Below are positions 1 to 10,769 of a stretch of 64,000 bases of DNA, one piece after another (position 1 is the stretch's first letter; each line of letters begins with the position of its first letter). The notes beneath the pieces were generated by a model. The model ran no database searches and had not been told where the DNA came from. It was given only the letters and a program-made list of their open reading frames with translations. The DNA lies in assembly GCA_018417955.1 (NCBI GenBank), contig JACTVC010000010.1, positions 694,763 through 758,762 of the forward strand, written 5' to 3'. Origin of the DNA: Laccaria trichodermophora (Eukaryota > Basidiomycota > Agaricomycetes > Agaricales > Hydnangiaceae). The position numbers and the translations under genes are program-made.

Positions 1-1377
1 TACGTTCTTGCGCCGTCCTTTACACCAAGCTCAATAGCCCACCTTTCTTCAAATACCCATATCTTGAAACCTTCATATGATCTCACGAACAAACCTTACC
101 TGCCTGGTTATGTGGGCCTCAACAACATCAAGCGCAACGACCATATGAACGTTATCATACATTCCCTTCTTCATATACCTCCTCTCAGAGACAGTCTCTT
201 GCTGTCTCGATATCGAGGAAAGGAATCCGAGCTTCTGAAGCGCTTTGCCGGACTTGCGAAAAAGGTCTGGAACCCGCGCCTATTCAAAAGTCAAGTCAGC
301 CCGCATGAGTTTCTTCAAGAGGTGAACCGGGCGAGCGGTGGGAAATTTCGTCTTGAGCAACAGGGTGACCCGGCCGAATTTTTGGGCTGGCTGCTAAACC
401 GCCTACACAAAGATCTGGGCGGTACTAAAAAGAAGTGTTCTAGTCGGTCGCTTCAGCCTCCTCCCGGTTACTCTACTAATTGCTATGTAGGTACCATTTT
501 TTTAACCTTCCAAGGAGAGCTTCGCCTAGAAACACAGCAAGTGCTTGTTCGACCTGATGTCGGAGAAAATGACAAGCCCCGCTTTGATATAGACCGAGGT
601 ATATACCTGATAAGTATTTGGAAACTCTTTTGCCTGATACACGGACCGTGTTTAGATATCAAGACTTCTGTGTCTCCATTCTTGTTCCTAGCGGTAGATC
701 TCCCACCCCCGCCACTATTTCAGGACGCGATCGAGAAGAATATCATCCCGCAAGTTGGTATACATTCTGTCTTGTCCAAATATGATGGCCGAACAACTCA
801 GGTGTGCACATCGTGTGGGGAATTGCATTGTTGTTTATAGGTTCATCCCGCGCTAGGAATCAGCTGGGCATCTTCGGCGCTACAAATGCCAATGCTTGCC
901 TCCTTACATCATTCTCCATTATAAACGGTTCACCAAGAATGCTTTTGTGGAAGAGAAGAATCCGACGATTGTCAACTTTCCTTTACGTGGTGTAGACTTC
1001 AGAGAATGTACGTGACGTTTAGATGAAAACGAGGGGTTCCTGATTTCAGAGCAGATGTCGATGCACCATCAACCAACGAGTCAACTTTGTACGATCTGAT
1101 CGCGAACGTTACCCACGAGTCAGTCGCTGGTACAACTCGAGACAAGGAAAATACTGTCTGGAAAGCCCATCTTCGAGCAGCAGGCGGTGGTGGGGACAAC
1201 GAAAAGTGGTTCATGATACAGGACTTGATTGTCGAGGAGACGAGGAAGGAAATGATATTCCTTGGGGAAACAGTCTTACAGGTAATCGTTACCGTTGATC
1301 TCGGTCCAACGAAACTCATCTTTTATTAGATATGGGAACGCCGAACGACTATTAGTAGTAACGGACAGATGGCATAA
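1..1377 (+). CDS. SAD1: USP39/Sad1-like U4/U6.U5 tri-snRNP protein, 5' truncated by the window
   Basis: The reading frame is open from base 1, so the N-terminal zinc-finger part lies outside. The visible part is the ubiquitin-hydrolase-like fold: PGYVGLNNIKRNDHMN, then DPAEFLGWLLN and CLPPYIILHYKRFTKNAF. Several introns are needed to keep the frame, for example after TKKKCSS, after FDIDR and between TTQ and ESAGHLRRY; the last exon ends IWERR...QMA at 1375-1377. In true ubiquitin proteases the first motif holds the catalytic cysteine (GNTCYMN); here that place reads RNDHMN, as is known for USP39/Sad1, which is inactive as a protease. Family knowledge places it in the nucleus, helping assemble or stabilise the tri-snRNP for pre-mRNA splicing. 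The call is secure; exact exon ends are by eye. Confidence 0.88.
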
Positions 1378-1960
1378 AGCCGTGCATCGCCATCTCGTTC
1401 GCGCTCGTTCAGACAGTCGCAAAAGAAGTAACTGTGCGTCACATATGAGCTACACCGATGAGATCCTGTTATCATTCGCGGCCCTTCTCAGGTACTTGGT
1501 TGTTTTGGGGTTGCTTTGCAGGTGCGGCAGTCAACTGTTCCGGAGCATTAAATCTACATGATTGCAATGAACCATTGGTCATAGTGACATGAGTGATATT
1601 CCGCTTACGGGCTAGCAACTTGTTCATTCAGAAAGATAGGTTTGAAGATGTAGACTCCCGACACAACGCCTGTATCCACCCACGCTATCAAGCTTCCCGA
1701 CGTTGGATTTTTTTCTAGAAATGCTTACCCGTCGCAGTCGCGACCACATATGGCAATGCTCTTCGAAGCATTGTTCGGCGTTGGTAGAACCTCTTTTTAT
1801 ATGTGACGAAATGGACACGTCACGCGTCACGGATGTTAACTTTCTTTTAAGTCCGATAGAAACTCCGCACATCGATCACGTGGACTGAAGACATTGCAGA
1901 AGAAGACGCGATTATTATTAACGAGTTGAAAAAGAAATGTGGTACAGGAAACGATATGTA
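1378..1960. other. Intergenic stretch with no supported gene
   Basis: Between the end of the USP39-like gene and the first dsRBD gene only short, composition-driven open frames occur on both strands. None has a recognisable motif or a plausible exon chain. It should hold the 3' regions of the two convergent flanking genes. Confidence 0.5.
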
Positions 1961-2410
1961 TTAGAGTGTAGATACGATGTCACTTTCGAAGGGCCTTGAA
2001 GAATCATTACCGAAGGCTGACAAGCCATGCAGAGGAAATCTCACCTGCAAGGCCTTTTGAGCAGCTGCTTGTTTCGCTTGAGCCTTTTGAGCAGCGACTC
2101 CCGTGCCTTTAATTTCCCCGCCGACTGGACAAACGTGATAAGCCAATGATATAGCGAGCTGACAAGGGAAGGAGCTCACTCTTGCAGTGAACGGTCCAGA
2201 TGACTTCATGGGATGGACCAGACGACTCTTCCATCCACGTCAATAAATCAAGTTGCTGTTTATCTTGTAGGTCTAAAGATCAATAGGCATTAGGAGCACG
2301 AGGAACTCGTAATTTTTTTGGAAGAGCTTGCAATTATTAAGAGCCGTGATGTACACTTGTAGAGGGGAAAGATCAGCAATAAAATCGGCATGGCACTAAC
2401 AGAACTCACT
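1961..2410 (-). CDS. Small double-stranded-RNA-binding-domain protein, copy 1
   Basis: Spliced model on the minus strand: 2410; 2355-2332; 2272-2180; 2124-2045, reading on to a stop at 1961. It gives MYITALNNYLQDKQQLDLL, then HEVIWTVHCKIGGEIKGTG and AKQAAAQKALQ, which is a nearly complete dsRBD (alpha-beta-beta-beta-alpha) with the GTG...KKxAxxxAA type ending. Little else is encoded, so the protein would be about 70-95 aa, mostly one domain. Two oddities: the ATG is formed across intron 1 (A at 2410, TG at 2355-2354), and intron 2 (2331-2273) begins GC rather than GT. The end is unsure, because a further intron may start at 2044. Family knowledge says dsRNA binding; no partner or pathway can be named. 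A related copy lies just upstream. Confidence 0.62.
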
Positions 2411-3400
2411 CGTTGTCGGACGCACTGAAGGTGTCAATAAGTAAAAGAAACTTCCAGGTGAATTTATTCTGGCCGCCCTTTTAAAATCACGGCGGCCGTC
2501 TGAGACTCGACCAAACACTTTTGTTTTTTCAAGTTATCCGCGTTCTTCACGGCATCGAAGGAATAGTTCGGTCAGGATTATCTTTTGTTCTCTGCCCACT
2601 CTTCCGCATCATACGGAGACCGATATCGACGAGTAGAGATCTGTGCAGCCAGGTTAGGGTGTAGCACAAAAGCAGCACAACAAAAAATCAAACGCCGCCG
2701 CTTCGCGAACGAAGAATCCCGTAAAACGTAGCCTACAAATCGAGGATTCAGCTCCCGTTCGACAGTCAATAAAAAGTACCGATAACGAAGGGTAGGGATT
2801 ATTGGCCGCTTTAAGATATCATTGCGATTGATCGATCTAGGTGAAGTGAGTTGCGGTCAGGATGCCTTTGTTTGGTACGTGGTTGTCACCGTCTGTACCG
2901 GAGAATAGTCATGACTAGATCGTATTCAAGGCGTCAAGGATATGTTTACCAAGTCTGAGAATCGCTACCACCCACGGTGTGGAGGGTGCGGAGCGAGAAT
3001 GAGACTCCACTAACTTGAGGTGAAAGGTTCTCCAGTGGAGTTGTTCAAATGACTCAGAGCCCAATGTCGCGTTACCGAAGTTGCAAGATTGTTGAAGAGT
3101 AGTAGACCTGTGATATCCTGATTGCATCTGAAAAACGGCATTAAACGATATCCAGTGAGCAGATTGAGAGCAGTCCGAAACCCGATATTTCTGGTCAAGC
3201 AATGCCTGTCAAGGCTAGACCACAGGGAAGGGATTTAACAAGACTTTCTCGAATGCACTGACAGGCGTCAGCCGTTTCCTTCCTAAAGTGTTGTGTCAGT
3301 GGGAAAAAATTGAACAGAGCGCGTAGAATAAGTTATGATTGCAATCAATAAATAGCGGAAAACAAATCATAAGCAAGCGCAGAAAGTTCGACCTATATCC
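2411..3400. other. Spacer between the two dsRBD genes
   Basis: Holds the upstream region of dsRBD copy 1. A minus-strand open frame at 2915-3202 is the longest, but it has no GTG/KKxA dsRBD signature and no other recognisable motif, so it is not called as a gene. No repeat structure was noticed. Confidence 0.4.
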
Positions 3401-3657
3401 TCATGACGGCTGTTCTGAAGTCAGAGTCTCCCAAGCCTTGTTGGCGGCAATGTCCTTCGCTATATGCTTGTGTGTACCGGTGCCAGTACCACGTGCCTCG
3501 CCATCAACTGTGTGTCTCATCAGCCATCGTGATGTATGCAGAAAGATATAGAGAAAAATGTTACTTTTGCAAACACAAGTCCAGACTGGGGCGTGTTTCG
3601 GACCCGACAACGACTCCTGCCAGCTAACAGAAGATGATTTACCCACACTTTGGAGGT
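3401..3657 (-). CDS. Small double-stranded-RNA-binding-domain protein, copy 2 (5' exon unresolved)
   Basis: Two exons are clear on the minus strand: 3657-3565 and 3507-3401 (stop 3403-3401). Joined, they read LQSVGKSSSVSWQES, then VWTCVCKIDGEARGTGTG and KDIAANKAWETLTSEQPS, the core of a dsRBD. The intron between VCK and IDGE sits at the same place and phase as in copy 1 (HCK to IGGE), so the two genes are tandem relatives on the same strand. The first exon, which should carry MxxxLNN(Y/H), lies near 3700-3740 but could not be fixed. The protein would be roughly 80 aa with almost no flanking sequence. Function beyond dsRNA binding is unknown. Confidence 0.55.
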
Positions 3658-3712
3658 CTGTCGGATCACAGGTTAGAAGAGCAGACGACGACGAGCAGAG
3701 GTGGTTGCACAA

Positions 3713-6046
3713 GTGTTTAGCCTTGAAGTTCCTGCTTCTGAGAGAAAAGTCAGCAAACTCGATGCCAGCTTTGGGTCGAAGTCAGCTCACCGCTCGACAT
3801 TGTTCAGAACGTTAGCCATCCTTCAAAATTCTGAGGCCTTTAAATACCGGATGTACAGGTACTACGGCTCTGAAACCATCGGGTCGCTGCGCTGGCGCCC
3901 TCTGATTTCATAGAAGAAGATGAAATCGCCGTTCATTAAACAGCCAAAATTACGGTGAGAGGACCTTATTTTCGGCCAGTACTCAGAGAAGAATGACGCT
4001 CCGCAGGGGGGGATTTCGCTCGCCTTGATGTCGAGAGCACCACTCCAAGTGAAATAGTCTTGCTGCGCAAGCCGATCAACAGTCAAAAACGGGAGACGTA
4101 AATCCACAAGAGAGAACAATGTTTAGCATAGACAGCTGCGGCGTTGCTGGATGAAGGGCCTGAGCTAGCAGATCTGATGGTCGGGGAGAATTTTGACCAT
4201 GAGGGTTCCACGACGTCTACAGTCCTCCACGGCGAAGCCTTGCCTTGAGCGTCTTGCTTGGTTCATTAAGTATCTCGCAAATTTCCAAAGGGCCTTTAGA
4301 TTTGAAATGGCACATCTTGGGCCCATGTTGATGCAGATGTTTAGCTATTGATCGCGAATCGGTCTGTGTGTGTGTATTTACTAGAGAAGCCATCAGAGCA
4401 AGATGGAGATCATGGAAAGTTTGAGCTGATATCTTTTCCCGGTCTCCTCAACAGGCTCACGTTTCATGCACGTATGTATTGCATTCGGTCTTCTACAAAT
4501 TTACGTACACGAAATCAGTGCTGGGGTTGCGGAGGCTTACTATGAATGAATGTAGAGTTAGCCGTGCATGTAACGCTCCCGATTGCTCACTGAAAGTAGC
4601 CATAGTTCAGGACTCAGAAGCGTAGAAAGGGACGTGAGTTTCAAGGGTCACGTAGATGCGGTTAGCTGCTGGCATGGTTTTGACATGATGAGGATACTCA
4701 TTTAAGCGAAGCTGAACAAGGAGCGACAGGTTGCTTGTTCGTTTATGATGTGAGCACTACGAATAGCTTTGAGACGAAGCTAGGCGCCAAAGCGGTGGTT
4801 CAAGGTCCTGTGCTTGCGCTGCCGTAGTGTTGCGGAGATTAAAAGACACCCATAAGCAGTGGGGGACCCAATTTGTTACTGGACTAGATAAAAGTTGATC
4901 TCTTTTCGCGAAGCACATCCGCGTAGGCTATTCAATGGTGCAAAACCAGAATCGGTCTAAATGAAGCACAGACTCCGAAAGTTGTAAGTGATCGTGGTTG
5001 ACCAGTGTGCACGAAAGGAGTGGTGAAGCGTTTCCGAAGTAGAAATTAGCGTATCGAGTCATGCAAAGCCGGCAAAGTCAGGAAGTAACGCCTTTCGAAA
5101 TGTCCAAATGAAGCTTGTTTCACTTTTTGTAGACGCACACCAAAGACGAGGGAAATCTGCGAGAAGTTAAGCAAATCTGTTAAGCAATAATTCACCGACA
5201 AGTATGAAAAAAGGCCATGTGAGGCATCTAAGGGTCAAGGCGGAGTTTACAAAGACTCCATGGGGAGGGTCCGTGGTTTCGTCGCTTCGGCGGAAGGATG
5301 GTGGGCCATGACCACATCAAAACACCTGCAGAAAGGGGTTCAGTCATCACACATTTATGCTGAATCCGATACACCTTTATTGTGCTAGAAGACCTCGGGG
5401 CATGTTAAAATGCAAGACTTTGCGAAACATGGTCGCCGACGTTGAAAAATATTGTTTATCATAAACCTAAGCTGGCAAAATGTCAAGATCCCGACCAAAC
5501 TAAGAGCTTACAATGCTACATTCCAGTTGTTCTCAATGATCTGCGCAGTTCAGCTCACGAGTCAACTAACGTTTTGAGCTAGTGATCCAGTGAAGTGAAC
5601 ACTTAGAATGGTGTTGGATGAGAGGAGCACTTGAGAATATATCATCACTATCTAGCGGCAAGTTGCGAGTGTGCCTTGTAATCTTCCATCAACAACGAAC
5701 ACTGCTTAGGGCCGCTCAGGCTCCCCTCTTACCTTTTGCCGCTGTTCTACATCCAGCCTTCCTCTCCATACCCAGCAGCGGCCTCAACGTCGCTCGTTGA
5801 GCTCGACTCACTCGTCTTCAAGCCCGTACTTGAATAGCTATCTAAGTTCAACACTGTCGCACCCCTGTTCCCACGCATCAAGTGGGCTTACTTTGGTTGT
5901 ATTTCCTCCAATTCTCATCTCGCCGCTTCCCATCGGTGAGCAGCTGTGGATCTTATACGGCACACGGCTGGCGTTGACATGTTTAACCACAGCGTCTTAC
6001 AATTGCATAAATTTTCGAGGACAGACGACCACCAACTGCCACAAGT
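3713..6046. other. Long gene-poor region ahead of the G-beta gene
   Basis: About 2.3 kb without any convincing exon. A minus-strand open frame at 3862-4119 (85 codons) has no recognisable domain. The right-hand 400 bases must include the promoter and 5' leader of the G-beta gene, since pyrimidine-rich sequence runs through 5700-5950. No terminal repeats were found in it, so it is not assigned to a mobile element. Confidence 0.4.
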
Positions 6047-7324
6047 ATGTCTCAAAACCAAGGTGATATTCAGGAGAGGATCGCGGCTGCACGTAGGGAG
6101 GCAGAAAGTCTGAAGGAAAAGATTCGCGCGAAAAGAGAATCGTCTGCGGACACTAGCCGTAAGTATCTTATGCCCTAACCCCTCAACTAGGCCAGACCTT
6201 GATCCTTCGATTCTCAGTACGAGCCATGGCGGCCGAAGTAGATGCATTACCACGCATCGTTATGCGCCCTAGACGTGCGCTCAGAGGGCACCTGGCCAAG
6301 ATTTATGCAATGCACTGGGCGGCCGATCGCCGTCATCTTGTCTCGGCTTCGCAAGACGGGAAATTGATAGTCTGGGATGCTTATACCACTAACAAAGTCC
6401 ACGCCATCCCGCTTCGCTCTAGTTGGGTTATGACTTGTGCATATTCACCCTCTGGAAACTTTGTGGCTTGTGGTGGACTCGACAACATATGCTCCATCTA
6501 CAATCTCAGTAACAAAGATGGGGCGAACGCCAAGGGCGCTCGAGAGCTAAGCGCCCACTCTGGATACCTCAGTTGCTGTCGATTCCTCAGTGACCGTCAA
6601 ATCGTCACAAGCTCTGGTGATATGACCTGCATGCTCTGGGACATCGAATCTGGCGCTAGATTGCTTGAATTCAGTGATCACACTGGGGATGTTATGAGGT
6701 TTTTACATCCGTGGTCATCAATGGCTAGCATTCTGACAGTATTTCCGCAGCTTGTCCCTTGGACCAAATCAAAATATTTTTGTTTCCGGTGCGTGCGACG
6801 CAACGGCCAAACTTTGGGACATCAGGACTTCGCGAGCTACTCAAACGTTTACTGGTCATGAATCCGACATCAACGCTGTCCAGTGTGTATTCTGACCATC
6901 ATGTGACGTTGCGTTCTATTCATTAATTTTTGAAATAACCAAGGTTTTTCCCGAACGGTGATGCTTTTGCGACGGGTTCTGACGACGCCTCCTGTCGTCT
7001 ATTCGATATTCGTGCCGATCGTGAACTCAACACGTTTACGCACGACAACATTCTTTGTGGCATTACGTCCGTTGCTTTCTCGATCTCGGGACGCATTCTC
7101 TTTGGTGGCTACGATGATTGGACCTGCAATGTTTGGGACACGTTGAAAGGAGAGCGTGTCGGCGTTCTTACAGGTCACGAGAACAGGGTTAGTTGCCTTG
7201 GCGTGAGCACGGACGGCATGGCTCTTTGCACGGGTAGCTGGGATAGCACGCTCAGGGTACGTTCTTTGCTCCTAACGTTTCACTCAAGATTGTCAATCTA
7301 ATATACGTGTAGGTTTGGGCATAG
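6047..7324 (+). CDS. GPB1: Heterotrimeric G protein beta subunit
   Basis: Five exons: 6047-6158, 6218-6698, 6751-6882, 6944-7256, 7313-7324, adding to 1050 nt (349 aa), the usual length for G-beta. The N-terminal coiled coil ([20 protein letters not shown]) binds G-gamma. Seven WD repeats follow, with [57 protein letters not shown] and the C-terminal [10 protein letters not shown]. Each exon join was chosen because it restores the G-beta sequence, for example [17 protein letters not shown] and [18 protein letters not shown]. The last exon codes only VWA. In agarics G-beta couples pheromone and nutrient receptors to downstream kinases at the plasma membrane. High confidence. Confidence 0.95.
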
Positions 7325-7817
7325 TTTATCAATTCGACAGCTTATTTTCATCCCCACCGGCCTACCCTATATTTCTCCGCCAGGTTCAACGATCCTTGCA
7401 TCTCACATCTTATATGATCAATCTATTACTCACCTGCGAAGTGCTTTGAAGATGGGAATGGACGCCTTGAGTCGGTCATTACTGGTTAACTGTAAAGTTT
7501 TCGTTTTAAACTCTGTTATAGCCGACAATATTCTTGCGGTTGACGTATATCCACCTTTCTATTCCCTTGTCTTCTTGTCCGCCATACCTTCCTTTCTGCT
7601 CGTTGTTCTTTTGTGGTCGTATATAGGCAAATTCTATTCTTTCTCGGAAGTTTGGCGAATGTGCAGATGACAATGTGACTAACCCGGACCGTATCAGACC
7701 CTGTCGACCTCAACGACGGCACTCACAAACTGCACAAAACAAGTAATAAGGACGCACCTTTCGCGATTTCTCTGTTAGACTCAAGTTAGACTCAAGAACA
7801 CTTTGAACACTAGAAGA
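7325..7817. other. Spacer between G-beta and the golgin-like gene
   Basis: 493 bases that should hold the 3' region of G-beta and the promoter of the next gene. No exon, repeat or RNA gene is supported. Confidence 0.5.
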
Positions 7818-10656
7818 ATGTCAGAGGATGATCGCGCAGCCAAGGCAGCAAGAGCAAAAGCACTGGTAGGCGTCCAGCTGCCTTGACGAGGTTCTTTCAA
7901 CTCACCCTCTTCTCAGCTCAAGAAACGCCAACAGAAGAAGGTCGCGGACACAACGACTCCAAACTCTGGCGTTCCTTCACCCATAGCCCCGCCAAGGACA
8001 TTCTCACCCGCTCCGTCAGAGCCCGTGGACGAGGAGAAGCAAGATCTTGCAGACGTGTAGGCCAAGTCACCATGCAAATGAGAGTTGCCTGCTGATGACT
8101 TGACTACGGGACTTTTATCCAAGGCAGTTTCACGAAGAACGATTCAGATGCATCATGGCTGTCTTCGTTGCCGCGCGCGCCTTCACCCCCGCTACACGCC
8201 GCCTCCCCCCAAGTCCTTGCCAAATCACCGCCTCTGGCTCGTCCACCACCACCGACGACGTCACCATCCCACAATAAGCTTTTTTCATTGGAGGAGAAAA
8301 TTAGCACCCTGGAGTCTGCGAACGCTTCTTTACGAGCAGACGTGCAACGTTTGGAAGACCTTTTGTCTGGTGGGCTCATCCATTGATTTTTGTACGCTTC
8401 AGCTGAAAGCTGTTCCGAAAGCATCGAAGAATACAGAAATTCTGCTAGAAAAGGAGACGGCGCGTGCCAACTCGCTTGATGAACAATTTCGGCAGTTACA
8501 AACCGACGCAGAGATTTCACTTCAAAACGAACGTCAGACTATCTCCTTGCTTGTTTCTGAAAAGGCTTCTTTATTGTCTGACCTTCAACAACTGGATGAC
8601 GCCCAGTCCAGTAAGCCAATTCTAACTTCCCCAGTCACTTGTTTGCTTACTGGGGGATGCAGAGGCCCAAGAAGCCGAATCTTCATTGGAACATGAGAGG
8701 GCCAACTTAGAAAGCCTTCAGAATCGCTTCCAACGCCTACAAGAAGACGCAGACGCGGCCACTCACCAGGCAGAACAATCGCAGCTGAACGAGAAGGAGC
8801 TATCTGAGAGAGTCCGGGAACAGGTGTGAAACCTCGTCAATCATTATATGGTATGCTGAATGTCCCCACCCAAGGAACGGCAACTACAATTAGTGACCGC
8901 GTCAGCTAGCGAATATCGGAAAGAAATGGAGCAGTCCCAGCGAAAATTGCGCGAACTCGAAGAACAAATACAAAGCGATGATCGTGTTGAGAGACTTGAA
9001 AACTCCCTCAAGCACACACAAGACCGTGCGGACGAACTAGAATTCCAGTTATCAAAGCTCAAACAAGTTTATCATTTTTCCTTTTATCTTTTTACATACT
9101 TACATCACTCCTAGACACATTCCTCTCTCAAACTGGAAAGGGACAAACTTGAAGCTCAGGGCCATACTTACTCAAGTACTGAACGCGAATTGGAGGCGAA
9201 GATTGCCGCGCTAAATGACAGCTATTCGAACGTGCAATCTGAACTCAACACCACATCCGCCGATAACCAGACCCTTACGCGAGACAATACAAAGTTACGC
9301 GGTGTCGTTGAAGACAATGTGAAGACGATTGCGGAACTCCGAGAGAAGCTCGTACAGGCATCATCCGAGATTACTACGAGCTCACGCCAGGCTCAACTAG
9401 TTCAGAATGAGCTGAGGAGTGCGACAAGGCGAGCAGAGGATGCGGAAAAGACGCAACGGAATTTGCAATTAGAAGGGACAAACCTGATGCGAGCTCTAGA
9501 TGAAATGCGACCGAAAATCGTTGAATTGACTGGGGCCAAACTTGAACTGGCTGAGAAGGTAGAAGATCTTGAACGCACCCTCCACAATCGAGAAATCACC
9601 ATTTCTCAACTTGACAGTCTTTTGAATGAAGTACGTACTCAAAAAGAAGAATCAGAGAAGAAATGGCAGGCTGCTTTGACTGAAAGCGAAAAAGAGCACT
9701 CAGGGGCCCAGAAGGCCTCCTTAGACTTGCAAAAAGCTCACTCAGATCTCGAGGAGGAACTCGAAACGGCACTAGCCAGTCTTCGAAACTTGGAGCTCCA
9801 ACGGACAAACCATCACCAAGAAGTTGCGCGTCTGCTAGAGGAGTTTGAGAAACTCAAGGGGTCATTCAACACTCGATCTGATGAGTTGTATAACTTGAAA
9901 CGTGAGGTAGAGGCAAGACGTAGGGCCCAGGTATGTTGGTTGTAACGCCTATACTGGACCAGAGCTTACATCGTTGAGCAGGAAGAGGAGCAAGAATTCC
10001 TTGAACGTGCTCAGAACGAAATTGAAGGCCTTCGCGCCGAGCTGGACGCGAGGGACGAAGAGATCCAGCGGTTGCATGAGGCCGTGTCAAGTCCTAGTAC
10101 AGATGCTCCTCAGTCATTGGATGATGAGCTCATTGGGTCTCTTCGACAACAACATGCCCTCGATCTCTCTGCGGCTCAGTCACAAATCAGAGCTCTGGAG
10201 AATATCATTTTCGATGGAGAAGCCAAGGCTCATGCACTACAGAAGCAAATTAACGCTCTTCAAGATCAAGTTTCGCAGCTGCAGTCAGCTCGGGTAGCAC
10301 AAAGGTCATTTTCGCCCATACCATCAAGACCTGCTAGTGACCTAGGTCGGTCATCTTTCGGGTCGCATCGACCAAGTAACCCCCCTCCCCTCTCTCGCTC
10401 TGTGTTTGATCAAAATCTATCACCCGAAACCCGTCACAAGCGGAAGGTGAGCTTGAGCATGCTCAAAGCTCGCATCGACAGCGAAGTGGCGGCAACTTCG
10501 CGCCCACCTTCTCGTGCCCTGTCACCTGTTCATTCAGAACCTCGTCCGAATCCCGCTTCACCACCAAGCCACCATACCATTCACCGACCACAATTTTTGG
10601 ATGAATCTCATGTATTTTGGTGCCATTCGTGTCAAGGGGACCTAGTTATATTGTGA
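7818..10656 (+). CDS. Golgin-like coiled-coil protein
   Basis: Eight exons fit one frame: 7818-7865, 7917-8056, 8128-8369, 8410-8610, 8663-8823, 8875-9066, 9115-9930, 9982-10656 (2475 nt, 824 aa). The protein opens with a short basic helix (MSEDDRAAKAARAKALLKKR), then a proline/serine-rich linker, then long heptad-rich coiled coil to about residue 680, a disordered Ser/Pro tail, and a sharp C-terminal block DESHVFWCHSCQGDLVIL. The start resembles the N-terminus of GM130-type golgins, and the hydrophobic last residues resemble a PDZ-type ligand such as GRASP proteins bind; both points are inference. Exon 4 uses a 40-nt intron (8370-8409), the weakest join. Likely a Golgi tethering protein; it could instead be another coiled-coil scaffold. 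Confidence 0.72.
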
Positions 10657-10769
10657 AAAATTGGTCATCTTTATACATGTGGAGGTATAGATGCGTACAG
10701 GATACAGTTGGAGAACATGATAGTTTCATAATGAGCAAGGTGAGTAAGTCGTTACTAAATCAAACGAGA

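Noticed and set aside
2915..3202. A third dsRBD gene between the two called
   Set aside because: The frame lacks the GTG...KKxAxxxAA signature and no exon join produces it.
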